Source of the DNA: Chitinophagaceae bacterium
GTDB lineage: Bacteria; Bacteroidota; Bacteroidia; Chitinophagales; Chitinophagaceae
Assembly: GCA_004297075.1 (NCBI GenBank)
Contig: SCVK01000396.1
Span: 62,001-126,000, forward strand
Reading direction: 5' to 3'
DNA length: 64,000 nt
Shown: one piece after another, positions 20,843-30,620 of the stretch
How the letters are laid out: every line of letters starts with the position of its first letter
How positions within the stretch are numbered: position 1 is the stretch's first letter
The notes under the pieces: generated by a model
Database searches by the model: none
The model's input: the letters and a program-made list of their open reading frames with translations, nothing else
Told to the model about the DNA's origin: nothing
Made by a program: the position numbers and the translations under genes

Positions 20843-21259
20843 ATGATAAAAACAAATTTTACAGAAACCGAAGCGAAATGGCTGGTTCCATTTTTAAAAG
20901 AAGGTGTATTGTTTTTTGATAATCCTCAAAGACGCAGGCACAAATATTTTTCAGCAACCAGGCTGGCATTAGAAAAATTAAAGCAACACAGCGGCACAAC
21001 CTTATATACAAGAATTGAAAAATTAATGATTGTAAGCTCTGTAAATCATCAGCGCGATATTCTTTATGCGCAATTACAGACCAGCGAAAAAGGCACACCG
21101 GAAAGACAGGCTGCGGAAAATGCGGTTGATATGCGTAAAGATGTGCTTGAGAAGTGCGGGTATTATCGGCGTAACCCGCGGTTCTGCTACGAAAATAATA
21201 CGCGTTTTAATTTGAACGACTATGAAAGCAGACGCTATGAGCAATCAGGAAGAAAGTAA
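20843..21259 (+). CDS. Hypothetical protein
   Basis: Intact 138-aa ORF 20 bp downstream of a co-directional gene. Confidence 0.5.
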   Translation: MIKTNFTETEAKWLVPFLKEGVLFFDNPQRRRHKYFSATRLALEKLKQHSGTTLYTRIEKLMIVSSVNHQRDILYAQLQTSEKGTPERQAAENAVDMRKDVLEKCGYYRRNPRFCYENNTRFNLNDYESRRYEQSGRK

Positions 21260-21389
21260 ACAATTGATACCGTTTGTAACTCACCAGGAAGCCAATGCCG
21301 ATATACTAATATATGAGGGTGCAATGAAATACAAGACCGGTTTTGAAGCATTTCAAGCGCCGGATGCTGAAGGGAGCGGGAATCATTAA
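21237..21389 (+). CDS. Small hypothetical protein (50 aa), translationally coupled
   Basis: ATG at 21237 overlapping the previous ORF end: MSNQEESKQLIPFVTHQEANADILIYEGAMKYKTGFEAFQAPDAEGSGNH. Confidence 0.3.
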   Translation: MSNQEESKQLIPFVTHQEANADILIYEGAMKYKTGFEAFQAPDAEGSGNH

Positions 21390-21392
21390 ATA

Positions 21393-22880
21393 TTATGTGG
21401 TGGTACCCTTGGGGAGATATAGGTTGAGAAAATCTTCTACTTTAATTTTTTGCGCACCATCATCATCTAAGCGCTCCCATAAAAATCCATCATTGGTATC
21501 AAAAAATAATTGAGCACGAGCGTATTGCCACGATTTGCGTTCGTGTTTCCAATACATCCGGTATTGACCTTTGTGTTATTTCATTACCGCGAATCTTTGC
21601 TGCGTTGTTTTTTTTGCTGAATCGCGAACCGACGATTGAAGCTCCAGTTGTAACCCATCTATCAATTCTTTTTTCCTTTGTTCGGCATCCGTAAGGGTTA
21701 TTTCCAAATTAAACTCCTGGCTTTGTCCCTGTATTATCAATTCTTCCAATCTTTTAATTTCTTTTTCCACCCATTCTGTTGCAACAGGTTGCATCAATAA
21801 CCTGAACGATGCGATTTCAGTATCCAGTTTTTCTATCTGCTGGTTAGCCTTGTCTAACTCTGCCTGGTATTTACCTACCGCATACGATACATCAAAAGCA
21901 AAGCCGTATTGTTTCTGTTTATAGGTCAGCGCCAACAACTCAGTTTCTGTGTTAAGATTTATATATTCCGGGAAGAATCCATTTAATGAAGAGAGTAACA
22001 CAGGGAATATGTTTTTGAACTGGCTTTTTGGAAGAAGTTCAAACGGTACCATTTTTAATTTCTTCCCGTCAAGTTCTATATCCGCAAAACCATTGATCTG
22101 TTTCAGTTTTGAACAGGGCTGCTCCAATTGGGAACTAAGTGCATTTTTTTGTTTCCGTATGGCCCTTATCCTTTCTTTTTCATTGCTAAATATTTCGTGT
22201 AAATCACGGTAGCGGTAGTCGTCATAGTCATATTCTTTTTCAAGCCAACCTGTAATCAACTTATCAAGGTAGGTTGAAAGTTGCAACGATAATTCTTTCC
22301 ATTTTTCGATTTTACCTTCATGTTGTTCCTGCTGGAACCGTAGCTGATCTATGTTGTGTGTGTATCCTTTAATTTTTTCATCAAACCTTTTTTCAGTGTC
22401 GGTGATTTCTTCTTTCTGAAAAGAAAGTGATGACTTTTCATTTTCTTCGATATCTCTCAGCTTACTTAAGACCACACTTCTTTTGCGGATGTTTCGGTCA
22501 AAATCTTTTGCATTAACAATCCAAATCAGGTACTCATAGAAATCTTCACGGATACGGATATTGGAAGCAGAAATAAAGGAGTTTTGAAATTCAATAACAA
22601 TGCCATCGGCTGTCTGTACATCAGCCCGGTGCAATTCACCGTTTTGCTGAATTACCTTTTCTCTCCATTCAGCGGGAAATTTTTCTTTCCAGTTGCGGTG
22701 CCATGGTGTTTCTGCTTCCTTCCAATTATCACAATTGGTTTTGGAGAGATGCCGCCAGTGATCGATGTTGATATCTCCGCAACAGGCAACCATTTCATTT
22801 TTGCATAGACTGCACCAGCCACGCTGCCCTGAGTAACCTGGGCCGATTTTTTGTCCGCTATCGTTGTTGGCGTATTGCAA
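21393..22880 (-). CDS. Competence protein CoiA-like nuclease; CDS interrupted by one in-frame TAA at 21576-21578
   Basis: Zn-finger-like GWCSLCKNEMVACCGDINIDHWRHLSKTNCDNWKE; nuclease motif HRADVQTADGIVIEFQNSFIS. The same frame after TAA continues HKGQYRMYWKHERKSWQYARAQLFFDTNDGFLWERL...TTT, a CoiA-like C-terminal motif. Confidence 0.75.
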
Positions 22881-22976
22881 ATGAGAATTGCTTAAATATT
22901 ATCTAAAGTTAGTGCTGGTCAATTTATGATCGAATTAATAGGATCTTTAAATCACTTATAAACTGGAGGTCAGTGA

Positions 22977-23687
22977 TCATCTTTCCGGGAATGGTGGTGG
23001 TAGTTTATGTTTCCCAGCGATGGTACCTTCGAGTAACTCGGCAAAATCCGCTTTTTCAATCAGTATCAAAAATTCGGATCGTTCTTCGGCTGACATGTTG
23101 TTGAGTGTATTGATAAATTCTTCAATATCGGTATATAAAATGTCGATCTGTTGACTGGCAGTAAGAAAATCATTTTGTACAAAATCAGCGGGAGAGCACA
23201 CTCTGTCCTGGAAGTCAACATAGAACCCGTTTTGTTTGATTTTGTCTGCTTCCAGCCAATAATAGTAATTCTGCAACCCGCTTAGGCCAACCTGTACGAC
23301 ATCAAGCGCCACCATTATATTATCCAAAAATCTTGACACTTTATTATTTGCCTTCGGCTTATTCAGTGATGGAAGACCTTTCGCCAATGGCCTTGTCAGC
23401 AACCAGACTGATAGCAAATCCTTGAACACATGATGCCTTGCTTTGTGATGATAGAAAAGTTTATGAAACCCTTTTATCTGGCGCAGACGGAGTTCGTGGC
23501 TTTCCATATACAGAACAAATGCTTTGAGCAATTCCTCGCTTCCAAGAATCAAATGAGAAATAGCATTCGCGTATTCCTTTTCTGTGGCGAGCAATTTTGC
23601 AATACGTTTGTGGCGAAGCGCATTATCCAATACGTTTTTATATACATCGCCGCACTCGGCGGCGGTTAGGCTCATAAAATCTTTCAT
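22977..23687 (-). CDS. AbiV-family abortive infection protein
   Basis: VLDNALRHKRIAKLLATEKEYANAISHLILGSEELLKAFVLYMES and FHKLFYHHKARHHVFKDLL. Confidence 0.85.
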   Translation of the reverse strand: MKDFMSLTAAECGDVYKNVLDNALRHKRIAKLLATEKEYANAISHLILGSEELLKAFVLYMESHELRLRQIKGFHKLFYHHKARHHVFKDLLSVWLLTRPLAKGLPSLNKPKANNKVSRFLDNIMVALDVVQVGLSGLQNYYYWLEADKIKQNGFYVDFQDRVCSPADFVQNDFLTASQQIDILYTDIEEFINTLNNMSAEERSEFLILIEKADFAELLEGTIAGKHKLPPPFPER

Positions 23688-23708
23688 GCTTACTAAAATA
23701 TTTTTGAT

Positions 23709-25067
23709 TTACTCTTCTACGTATTCATCTATCCATTTGTCATCGTCATACTCTAATAACTCCTCCACATATTTTCTAAAACGATGTAAGGCCGCTTCCA
23801 TAACCTTAACAGGATTTAACGAACCATCTTTGTTTCTGCCAAACCCCTTTATTTCTATACGTTTGTATTTAGTCGTGAAAACAATATCATTGCTGGATGA
23901 ATTGTATTCGATTTTTATTTTGGTTTCTTTTTCGTCAATTCGGTAATGAATAATCAGGTCGTCTTCTTTGCTGTTATTTATGATTTTTTCAAACTCAGGC
24001 AACAGTTCGGATATTGACTGAGCTAAAATTTTGGTCCAATCAAGTTTCCCCTTTTTTTTCAAAAAAGCCTTAAAGTATTTTAAGTCGTTTAAGCCTTCTT
24101 CTAAATAACTTATTTTATCCATAAATTCTGCAGCGTCACCATAGGCTTTTTCAAAAGGATAATTCCTTGCGAGATTTGATTGTGTTTCTACTACAAATTC
24201 CCAAGGATTAGTCAACTTTGAAATTTTATTAGCATGTTCCATCGTTTCTTCAATGTCCCAAAAACTGTAGGATAAATGCTTTTTGGCTTCCTGGATAATT
24301 TTACTGGTGATGCCATAGCTATTGGATACAATGTAATCATCGTAATCGGGATCTATCACAGACAATTCAATTGAATAAGGAGTAACGTTGGAGAAATGCA
24401 GGCCATTGATGTTTTTTGAAATATCGGGGTTGTAATTAGAATACAGTATGGAAGACTTAACGGATTCAATGGTAGATCTTTCGATGTTATTTGCAGTTAG
24501 TAGTGATTCTATGAAACCCAGTAACCTGTCACGCTGTATGACAACGGTTTCTTTTGTCTCATCTGATGCATTCCAGAAGGTACTGAAATGCCTATCCACA
24601 AGTTCTATCAACCTGTCATCACCAATTATCCTGATTTGCTTGTCCAGGTTTGTTTTTCGCAAGGTGCCGATTACCGATTCCTGTGCACCGCTCACAATTT
24701 TACCATTGGTAACGATCCAAACCTCGTTGATATAAACCTGTCGCATATTATACAAATCTTCATAAGGGTTATCAAACGCCTGTTGTACCTGGTTAACGAT
24801 GGTTATTAAACCGGAATTGGAACTTGCATTACCTGTTAAATCCCCTGTTTTAGCCACGATTGCTAAAAACCGCTGTTGCTCTAATCTGTCATACTCAAAG
24901 CAGATAATATCCTTACCTCTTTCAGCAGTTCCATGATATTCTATAGGAGCTATATATCCCATTTTACTAAGCAGGGGTATCATTAACTCCTGTCTGAGTG
25001 CTTTTTCACTTAGCTTATTGAGTATCTCTTTTTTTTCCCTTGGATTCATTTTATTTTGTTTTATCAA
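23709..25067 (-). CDS. Restriction-endonuclease-like protein (Mrr/REase-like N-terminal domain)
   Basis: LRQELMIPLLSKMGY...YHGTAERGKDIICFEYDRLEQQRFLAIVAKTGDLTG...NEVWIVTNGKIVSGAQESV...RIIGDDRLIELVDRH. Confidence 0.75.
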   Translation of the reverse strand: MIKQNKMNPREKKEILNKLSEKALRQELMIPLLSKMGYIAPIEYHGTAERGKDIICFEYDRLEQQRFLAIVAKTGDLTGNASSNSGLITIVNQVQQAFDNPYEDLYNMRQVYINEVWIVTNGKIVSGAQESVIGTLRKTNLDKQIRIIGDDRLIELVDRHFSTFWNASDETKETVVIQRDRLLGFIESLLTANNIERSTIESVKSSILYSNYNPDISKNINGLHFSNVTPYSIELSVIDPDYDDYIVSNSYGITSKIIQEAKKHLSYSFWDIEETMEHANKISKLTNPWEFVVETQSNLARNYPFEKAYGDAAEFMDKISYLEEGLNDLKYFKAFLKKKGKLDWTKILAQSISELLPEFEKIINNSKEDDLIIHYRIDEKETKIKIEYNSSSNDIVFTTKYKRIEIKGFGRNKDGSLNPVKVMEAALHRFRKYVEELLEYDDDKWIDEYVEE

Positions 25068-25127
25068 TCCTATTTTGTTGGGATACTTTTAGACATTGCC
25101 AATTGCGTTTCCCAATAATGTGTTCAA

Positions 25128-26084
25128 CTAATAATATTTTTTTAACCTGCTAAGTGTTACCGGAACATCAATAAACGATTTAATTTTTTCCTGAATTCTT
25201 AACACCTCTTCCTGCGAATACCTGTAACCAAGTACGATTTCAGTAATGGAGATACGTGGAAGGCAGATTTCTTTTCGTGAACCTTGTATCCCAAAGAAGG
25301 ATAACAAGGTGGTATTAAGATTGGCAAGAGGCAGCTCTACATATTTGACATTTTCCTTGTCAATCAATTTATCGTCAATCAAAATTGGGTATAATTGTTT
25401 ATCGTCTTTGGTAATAGATACCGTAACAGTGTGTTCGGTTCTGGCATCAAATAATAACCTTATTTCATGTTCAAAACTATAAATACTGTTTTTAAAAAAG
25501 CAGCATACTTTAGGATCTAATTCAATATTATCAATTGTTTCATGGAGTTCTTTTATCGCCTGAACATTTGTGGTATGGTAATAGACTTTAGACAAATGAT
25601 ATTGTTCCCAATTCCTTGAATTATTTTCCACCTGTAACCGAACGTACACGCCAGCACCATTTCGTCCATGAATTTTCCATAACAAGTGTTCGGCTGTTTC
25701 ATCATCATTTATTTCCGGGTACGAGCACATGGAAAGACAGAAAATATTTTCCTTGTCTTTTATCCATTTATCAGTTTGGTGAAATGATAAATCATGTAAT
25801 GCATATTCCAGTTCAAGCTTGTCATCCATGTTAACAAGATTATACAACCTGAGACTACAGCTTTGAAGCATGTGATAGAGATTGTCAAGACTTGTAAAGT
25901 GAATGAACTCATTTTGATCTTCATAACAGAAATCTGTTCCGGCGAGGTCTCTATTATTATTGGGTATGCAATAATAGCGGTAATTATATTCACCTTTCTC
26001 CCGTTGTACACTGTCGCGGAAGGCTGCATTTTGTAATCTGAAACCAATCTCTTCTATTTTATGGAGTAAGTCTTCTCTTTCCAT
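25128..26084 (-). CDS. DUF2971-like protein
   Basis: FIHFTSLDNLYHMLQSCSLRLYNLVNMDDKLELEYAL ... FCLSMCSYPEINDDETAEHLLWKIHGRNGAGVYVRLQ. Confidence 0.7.
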   Translation of the reverse strand: MEREDLLHKIEEIGFRLQNAAFRDSVQREKGEYNYRYYCIPNNNRDLAGTDFCYEDQNEFIHFTSLDNLYHMLQSCSLRLYNLVNMDDKLELEYALHDLSFHQTDKWIKDKENIFCLSMCSYPEINDDETAEHLLWKIHGRNGAGVYVRLQVENNSRNWEQYHLSKVYYHTTNVQAIKELHETIDNIELDPKVCCFFKNSIYSFEHEIRLLFDARTEHTVTVSITKDDKQLYPILIDDKLIDKENVKYVELPLANLNTTLLSFFGIQGSRKEICLPRISITEIVLGYRYSQEEVLRIQEKIKSFIDVPVTLSRLKKYY

Positions 26085-26102
26085 TTTTATTTTATTTAGT
26101 TG

Positions 26103-27398
26103 TCAACCAAAAGATTTGTCCCTAATCATTTCATATAAAGAATATAGCTTGCTGAAATCATCAATTACCGTAGTTACAATCTGATCATTAGTCAATTCGT
26201 TTGACCCGGCAACATAATTCCTGCCGATGGTAAAATAATAGTGTCGCCAGTTATCGGTTGACAAAAATGCTTTAAGGGTGTCTTGTGTTTGAAATGAGTT
26301 GGCTTTTATAGTTTCACCAGAACCTGCTATGTCAATCCAATATTGATCACCAAGTCCAGCTAACAATGTATAAAATCGAGTCAGGTAGGTTTGGTCGTTT
26401 TGAATGTTGCGTGAAAAATATTCCCTATCCATACGCCCTGCTCCGGCCTTACCAGGCATCAGCCAAATACCTACATCGTTATATCTGACAATCACCTGCA
26501 TCCGCATAAAATTCAAAGGGGTTGTGTCAATCTCACCATATTTTTTCAGTGCTTCCCGGCTTCTTCCGTAACCTACCCATAATGCCTTTGCATTGTCATT
26601 ATGGTGAAAATTTGTTTCGATGTGGGCGACTATATGCTCTGGCTCATAATGATGATAGATTTGCCAGTTTTGCGGAATGTGTGGAACCAATCTTTCATTC
26701 AAATCATATAACCTGTTACGAACCAGTGTCCGTTCCATCAGCACCTCCTCAGTGTCTAAATGTGTTTTACCGGGCTGAAAAGCGAGGTGATGTTCTTTAC
26801 TAAAAAACTGTCCTGCAAAATTGATGTTGTCAATGTTGAAGTTGTTGTGCAGGGCATCTTTCAATGAAGAAAGGTTGCGATTGTTTTCATTATTCCTTCG
26901 CTCATTGGCAGGAAAGGTTTCTTCATACAAAGTTATCAGCCTGTCTGTTAGTGGTTCTGAAGCAGCAAACCATTGTTCGTATGTTTTTTTCAAATCTGCA
27001 CATGCCGATTGATCAGTTATTTTAATGAAGAGTTCTTTGTTTTTGAACCAACCGCCGTCAGTGAAATTACCCGATCCCACAAAGGCAAGCCAGGCTTCAT
27101 TCAATTTGAAAAGATAAAACTTAGGATGGAAGTATTCATCCAGATAAATACCTGCCTGCATTTTATTGTCATCCATGCGCTGTTTTATTTTTTTCAGAAC
27201 GCTGGGTGGTGTAGGCATGTGAATACCTGTTGTCAATGAGAATTTATTTGCATTCGTCGCATTGCGAATAAAGAAGTCATACATACTATCGGTTGTCATG
27301 CCGACAGCTATATACGCTTCGCTGATTTCGTTTTTGACTTTGGCAAATTCGAGCGTTAATTTTTCAATCGGAACTAAAGAGGGAGTTTCATTATTCAT
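26103..27398 (-). CDS. Phospholipase D-like (HKD) domain protein
   Basis: FHPKFYLFKLNEAWLAFVGSGNFTDGGWFKNKELFIKI (HxK...GSxN). Confidence 0.75.
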   Translation of the reverse strand: MNNETPSLVPIEKLTLEFAKVKNEISEAYIAVGMTTDSMYDFFIRNATNANKFSLTTGIHMPTPPSVLKKIKQRMDDNKMQAGIYLDEYFHPKFYLFKLNEAWLAFVGSGNFTDGGWFKNKELFIKITDQSACADLKKTYEQWFAASEPLTDRLITLYEETFPANERRNNENNRNLSSLKDALHNNFNIDNINFAGQFFSKEHHLAFQPGKTHLDTEEVLMERTLVRNRLYDLNERLVPHIPQNWQIYHHYEPEHIVAHIETNFHHNDNAKALWVGYGRSREALKKYGEIDTTPLNFMRMQVIVRYNDVGIWLMPGKAGAGRMDREYFSRNIQNDQTYLTRFYTLLAGLGDQYWIDIAGSGETIKANSFQTQDTLKAFLSTDNWRHYYFTIGRNYVAGSNELTNDQIVTTVIDDFSKLYSLYEMIRDKSFG

Positions 27399-27416
27399 AA
27401 CAGTTATTTATATCTA

Positions 27417-28382
27417 TTAAAATATAGGTTCCTCATTCACTAATTCTGCGGCTTCACCGTTGGTAGCAAGGAAAATGATGGCGATTTCCGAAACAACACC
27501 TACCAAGAGTTTTGCGTATTTGATTTCAAGCCCTTTAAAATCCGCATCTTTCCCATGCCCGGTTCCATAAGCATTTCTAAGTTCTGTAACCCCATGAACG
27601 ATGGATGCGATGCCACCTAATACCTGTTTGATGGATCGTTCAGCTTCTTCGGGATCGTCAGCGTCTTTTGGTTTAAAGTCAAGCGTATTTGATGTTTCTT
27701 TTATCAGTCTTTGGAAGGTCCAATTTGGGTCTTCCGCTATTCCTTTTTGCTTTAAAATTGATTTGCAGATTGTTTCCAGTAATTCTTTGGCAGTGCCGAT
27801 TGCGATGTCCGTGTTTTTTTGTACGGCATCTACCATTAAATTGATTTTGCTGTTTACGTAATCTGTATTTAGGTATTTTTTGATCTCAGTTTTTTTTGCT
27901 GATAGAAGTGCGCCACCTTCTGTTTTCTTCCTGCCGGAAAAAACAGGCCTGCCGGAAATTTCGTTTGTTTGTATTACTTCAAAGTCATCCGCTCCGAGAA
28001 GGCGGTTATAAATAGATACCATTTTTTCCTGTTCATCCGGGCTGGTTCTTATCGTAGGATGTACGGTTTCACATAGAAACCGTAGGTATAATTCATCGGT
28101 ACAATGCGTAAGGTTAAACCTGTGATCAGTGAATATCCAGTCTAGTTCCCAATCGTAGTTCAACACGGTATGTTTGTAGATGTCTTTGTAAGCTGTATTG
28201 AATTCAGCGCGATTATCCGTTGAAGGCATTTTGTTCAAATCAAAAAGCCTGGAAAGAAAATCCGGTTCCGTTAGCCTGCCGTGATACCACAATTTTCCTA
28301 TTGTTAGTTCATCCGCTATAGCAAGCCGTGTAATACTTGTAATTCCATTTTGTTCCTGCATGTTGTATAAATTAAATGCCAT
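27417..28382 (-). CDS. Abortive infection family protein (Abi-C/AbiJ C-terminal-like, HEPN)
   Basis: AIGTAKELLETICKSILKQKG...FQRLIKETSNTL...VLGGIASIVHGVTELRNAYGTGHGKD. Confidence 0.85.
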   Translation of the reverse strand: MAFNLYNMQEQNGITSITRLAIADELTIGKLWYHGRLTEPDFLSRLFDLNKMPSTDNRAEFNTAYKDIYKHTVLNYDWELDWIFTDHRFNLTHCTDELYLRFLCETVHPTIRTSPDEQEKMVSIYNRLLGADDFEVIQTNEISGRPVFSGRKKTEGGALLSAKKTEIKKYLNTDYVNSKINLMVDAVQKNTDIAIGTAKELLETICKSILKQKGIAEDPNWTFQRLIKETSNTLDFKPKDADDPEEAERSIKQVLGGIASIVHGVTELRNAYGTGHGKDADFKGLEIKYAKLLVGVVSEIAIIFLATNGEAAELVNEEPIF

Positions 28383-28683
28383 GAAAATTTGAGTACAGTC
28401 TTAATGGGGGGGAGAAAAATAAGCCGTATTGCGACTAACAACGTTGCTTCGGTATGATGGATTAACCAGGATAATCTGCTTGACGGACGGCTACCTTGTT
28501 AGACCCAAACTGGTGTAAAACTATACAAATTCTAATAGAATTTTATTCACCGATATTTAGACGGTTGCATTTGTGATGATGCAGCCTTTTCCGACCTTTA
28601 ACTGCCTTTTAAATTGGTGGTTATTAAAGAATTATTACTTTTCCTGTAGATTTATATCGTGAAACCATCAAATCCGAATTGCA

Positions 28684-29247
28684 ATGAAATCCTACCCAAC
28701 ATACTCCGATCAGGAGTTGGTGCGTCTGCTCCAACGGGGGGATCATGCGGCCTTTTCAGTCCTTTATGAACGGTATTGGGAAATGCTGTTGGGTATGGCG
28801 TTTAACCGTTTGAAAGATCTTAGCGCGGCAGAAGATATCGTACATGATGTTTTTACCAGTCTTTGGAAAAACAGGGAATCCTTAAACATTCAATCCTTTA
28901 AGAACTGGATGGCTACGGCGGTTAAGTATATGATCATACGGGCTGCTGACAGGGCCTCTCTTGAAGAGCGATTTACTGAAGAGCAACGCAAAAACGAGGT
29001 AGTAGAAAATACACTTGCCGATAGCATGGCTGACAAGCAAATGGCCGCCATGCTTGCATCTGAGATCAACCGTCTGCCTGAGAAATGCCGTATCGTTTTC
29101 CAACTCAAACTGCAAGGCCTTTCCAACAGCGAGATTGCTGATGAAATGGGAACGACTGTAAAAACGGTTGAAAACCAGGTCAATCGTGGGAATCATTCCT
29201 TAAAAGTGGCTATGAAAAATTATTTTTTCTCCCTTCTCTTCATCTAA
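28684..29247 (+). CDS. RNA polymerase ECF-type sigma-70 factor
   Basis: FSVLYERYWEMLLGMAFNRLKDLSAAEDIVHDVFTSLWKNRE; region 4 LQGLSNSEIADEMGTTVKTVENQV. Confidence 0.95.
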   Translation: MKSYPTYSDQELVRLLQRGDHAAFSVLYERYWEMLLGMAFNRLKDLSAAEDIVHDVFTSLWKNRESLNIQSFKNWMATAVKYMIIRAADRASLEERFTEEQRKNEVVENTLADSMADKQMAAMLASEINRLPEKCRIVFQLKLQGLSNSEIADEMGTTVKTVENQVNRGNHSLKVAMKNYFFSLLFI

Positions 29248-29350
29248 TAGAGGCGCTAAGATTACCCCAACAATAAATTTTCTTTAAAAAATTGTTACCT
29301 CCTGTGGGTGCAAATATCTATTCACGTCACTTGACTATAACGACCGTATT

Positions 29351-30484
29351 ATGGAATTACCTGAAAACTTGCAAGCTGCTATTCAAAACTACCTTTCCGG
29401 TAACGCAACGGAAGCTGAAAAGCAATTGGTGAATGATTGGTATTATTCTTTTTCGGATGAAACCGTTGAGATTCCGGCTGATGTGCAAGATCTTAAGGAA
29501 CAGGTTAATCAAAGGATCAAATCACGTTTGAGCAATACCCTTCAAATCCCGATGGCGGCAGAAACAATCGTAGTGCCTATGTGGAAGAAAGTGGCAAGGT
29601 CTGCTTCCGTAGCTGCTGTACTGTTATTGGTTGCGGCAGGCGGCTGGTTGTATTTCACTAACAAGTCTGCAAAGGAATCAGCGTCTGTTCAAAATAATTC
29701 TCCGTATAAAAACGATATAGCAGCGCCGGTATCCAATAAAGCTACATTGACAATAGACGGGGGGAATCCAATTGTTTTAAGTGATCTGAATAATGGGTCA
29801 CTGGAAAAAGCTGGTGTGGCTGGCGCGTTCAAGACAGGCGATAACAAACTTTCTTACAACGGTAATACAACAGTAGTTATTTATCAAACCTTATCCAATC
29901 CAATTGGAAGTAAGCCACAAGAGTTGTCTTTGCCTGATGGTTCTATGGTATGGTTAAATGCAGGGTCCTCTATACGATATCCTTCAAAATTTACAGGTGC
30001 TGAGCGTTCCGTGTCCATGACAGGTGAAGCTTATTTTGAAGTAAAGCATGATGCAGCACAACCATTCAGGGTAAACGCAGGAAGCCAGGTTATAGAAGAT
30101 CTCGGAACCACTTTTAATGTGAAAGCATACAAAGATGAACCGGTGATGAAAACAACACTCGTAGAAGGTATTGTAAAGATCGGAAATATTACCCTGAAAC
30201 CGGGTGAGCAACTCAATGGAAAAAAAGTGATCGAGGCGAATGTTGCGCAGGAAACTGCCTGGAAGAATGGACAGTTTTATTTCAGCCACAACACGGTTGA
30301 ATCCATTCTGCAACAGGCGATGCGCTGGTATGATATAGAAGTTGAATACCAGGGAAAGGTGAATGAAACCTTTACTGTGAATGTGGACAGGGATCTGCCG
30401 ATTTCCAAACTCTTGCAGTACATGGAAAAATCAGGCGGGGTGCATTTTGAGATAGAGGGTAAAAAAGTGATTGTAAAACCCTGA
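29351..30484 (+). CDS. FecR-family anti-sigma regulator
   Basis: SLPDGSMVWLNAGSSIRYPSKFTGAERSVSMTGEAYFEVKHDAAQPFRV; C-terminal DUF4974-like region. Confidence 0.95.
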   Translation: MELPENLQAAIQNYLSGNATEAEKQLVNDWYYSFSDETVEIPADVQDLKEQVNQRIKSRLSNTLQIPMAAETIVVPMWKKVARSASVAAVLLLVAAGGWLYFTNKSAKESASVQNNSPYKNDIAAPVSNKATLTIDGGNPIVLSDLNNGSLEKAGVAGAFKTGDNKLSYNGNTTVVIYQTLSNPIGSKPQELSLPDGSMVWLNAGSSIRYPSKFTGAERSVSMTGEAYFEVKHDAAQPFRVNAGSQVIEDLGTTFNVKAYKDEPVMKTTLVEGIVKIGNITLKPGEQLNGKKVIEANVAQETAWKNGQFYFSHNTVESILQQAMRWYDIEVEYQGKVNETFTVNVDRDLPISKLLQYMEKSGGVHFEIEGKKVIVKP

Positions 30485-30620
30485 CAAAACAGGGATTCTA
30501 TAATAGCAAAGTGGCGTACACAAAAAACCGTCCCGGATTTGGCCCCGGAACGGCAGATTGTTCAGGTCACTAATAATAGTCTTGACGGACACTCATTGTA
30601 AACCCAAACACACCAAATCT

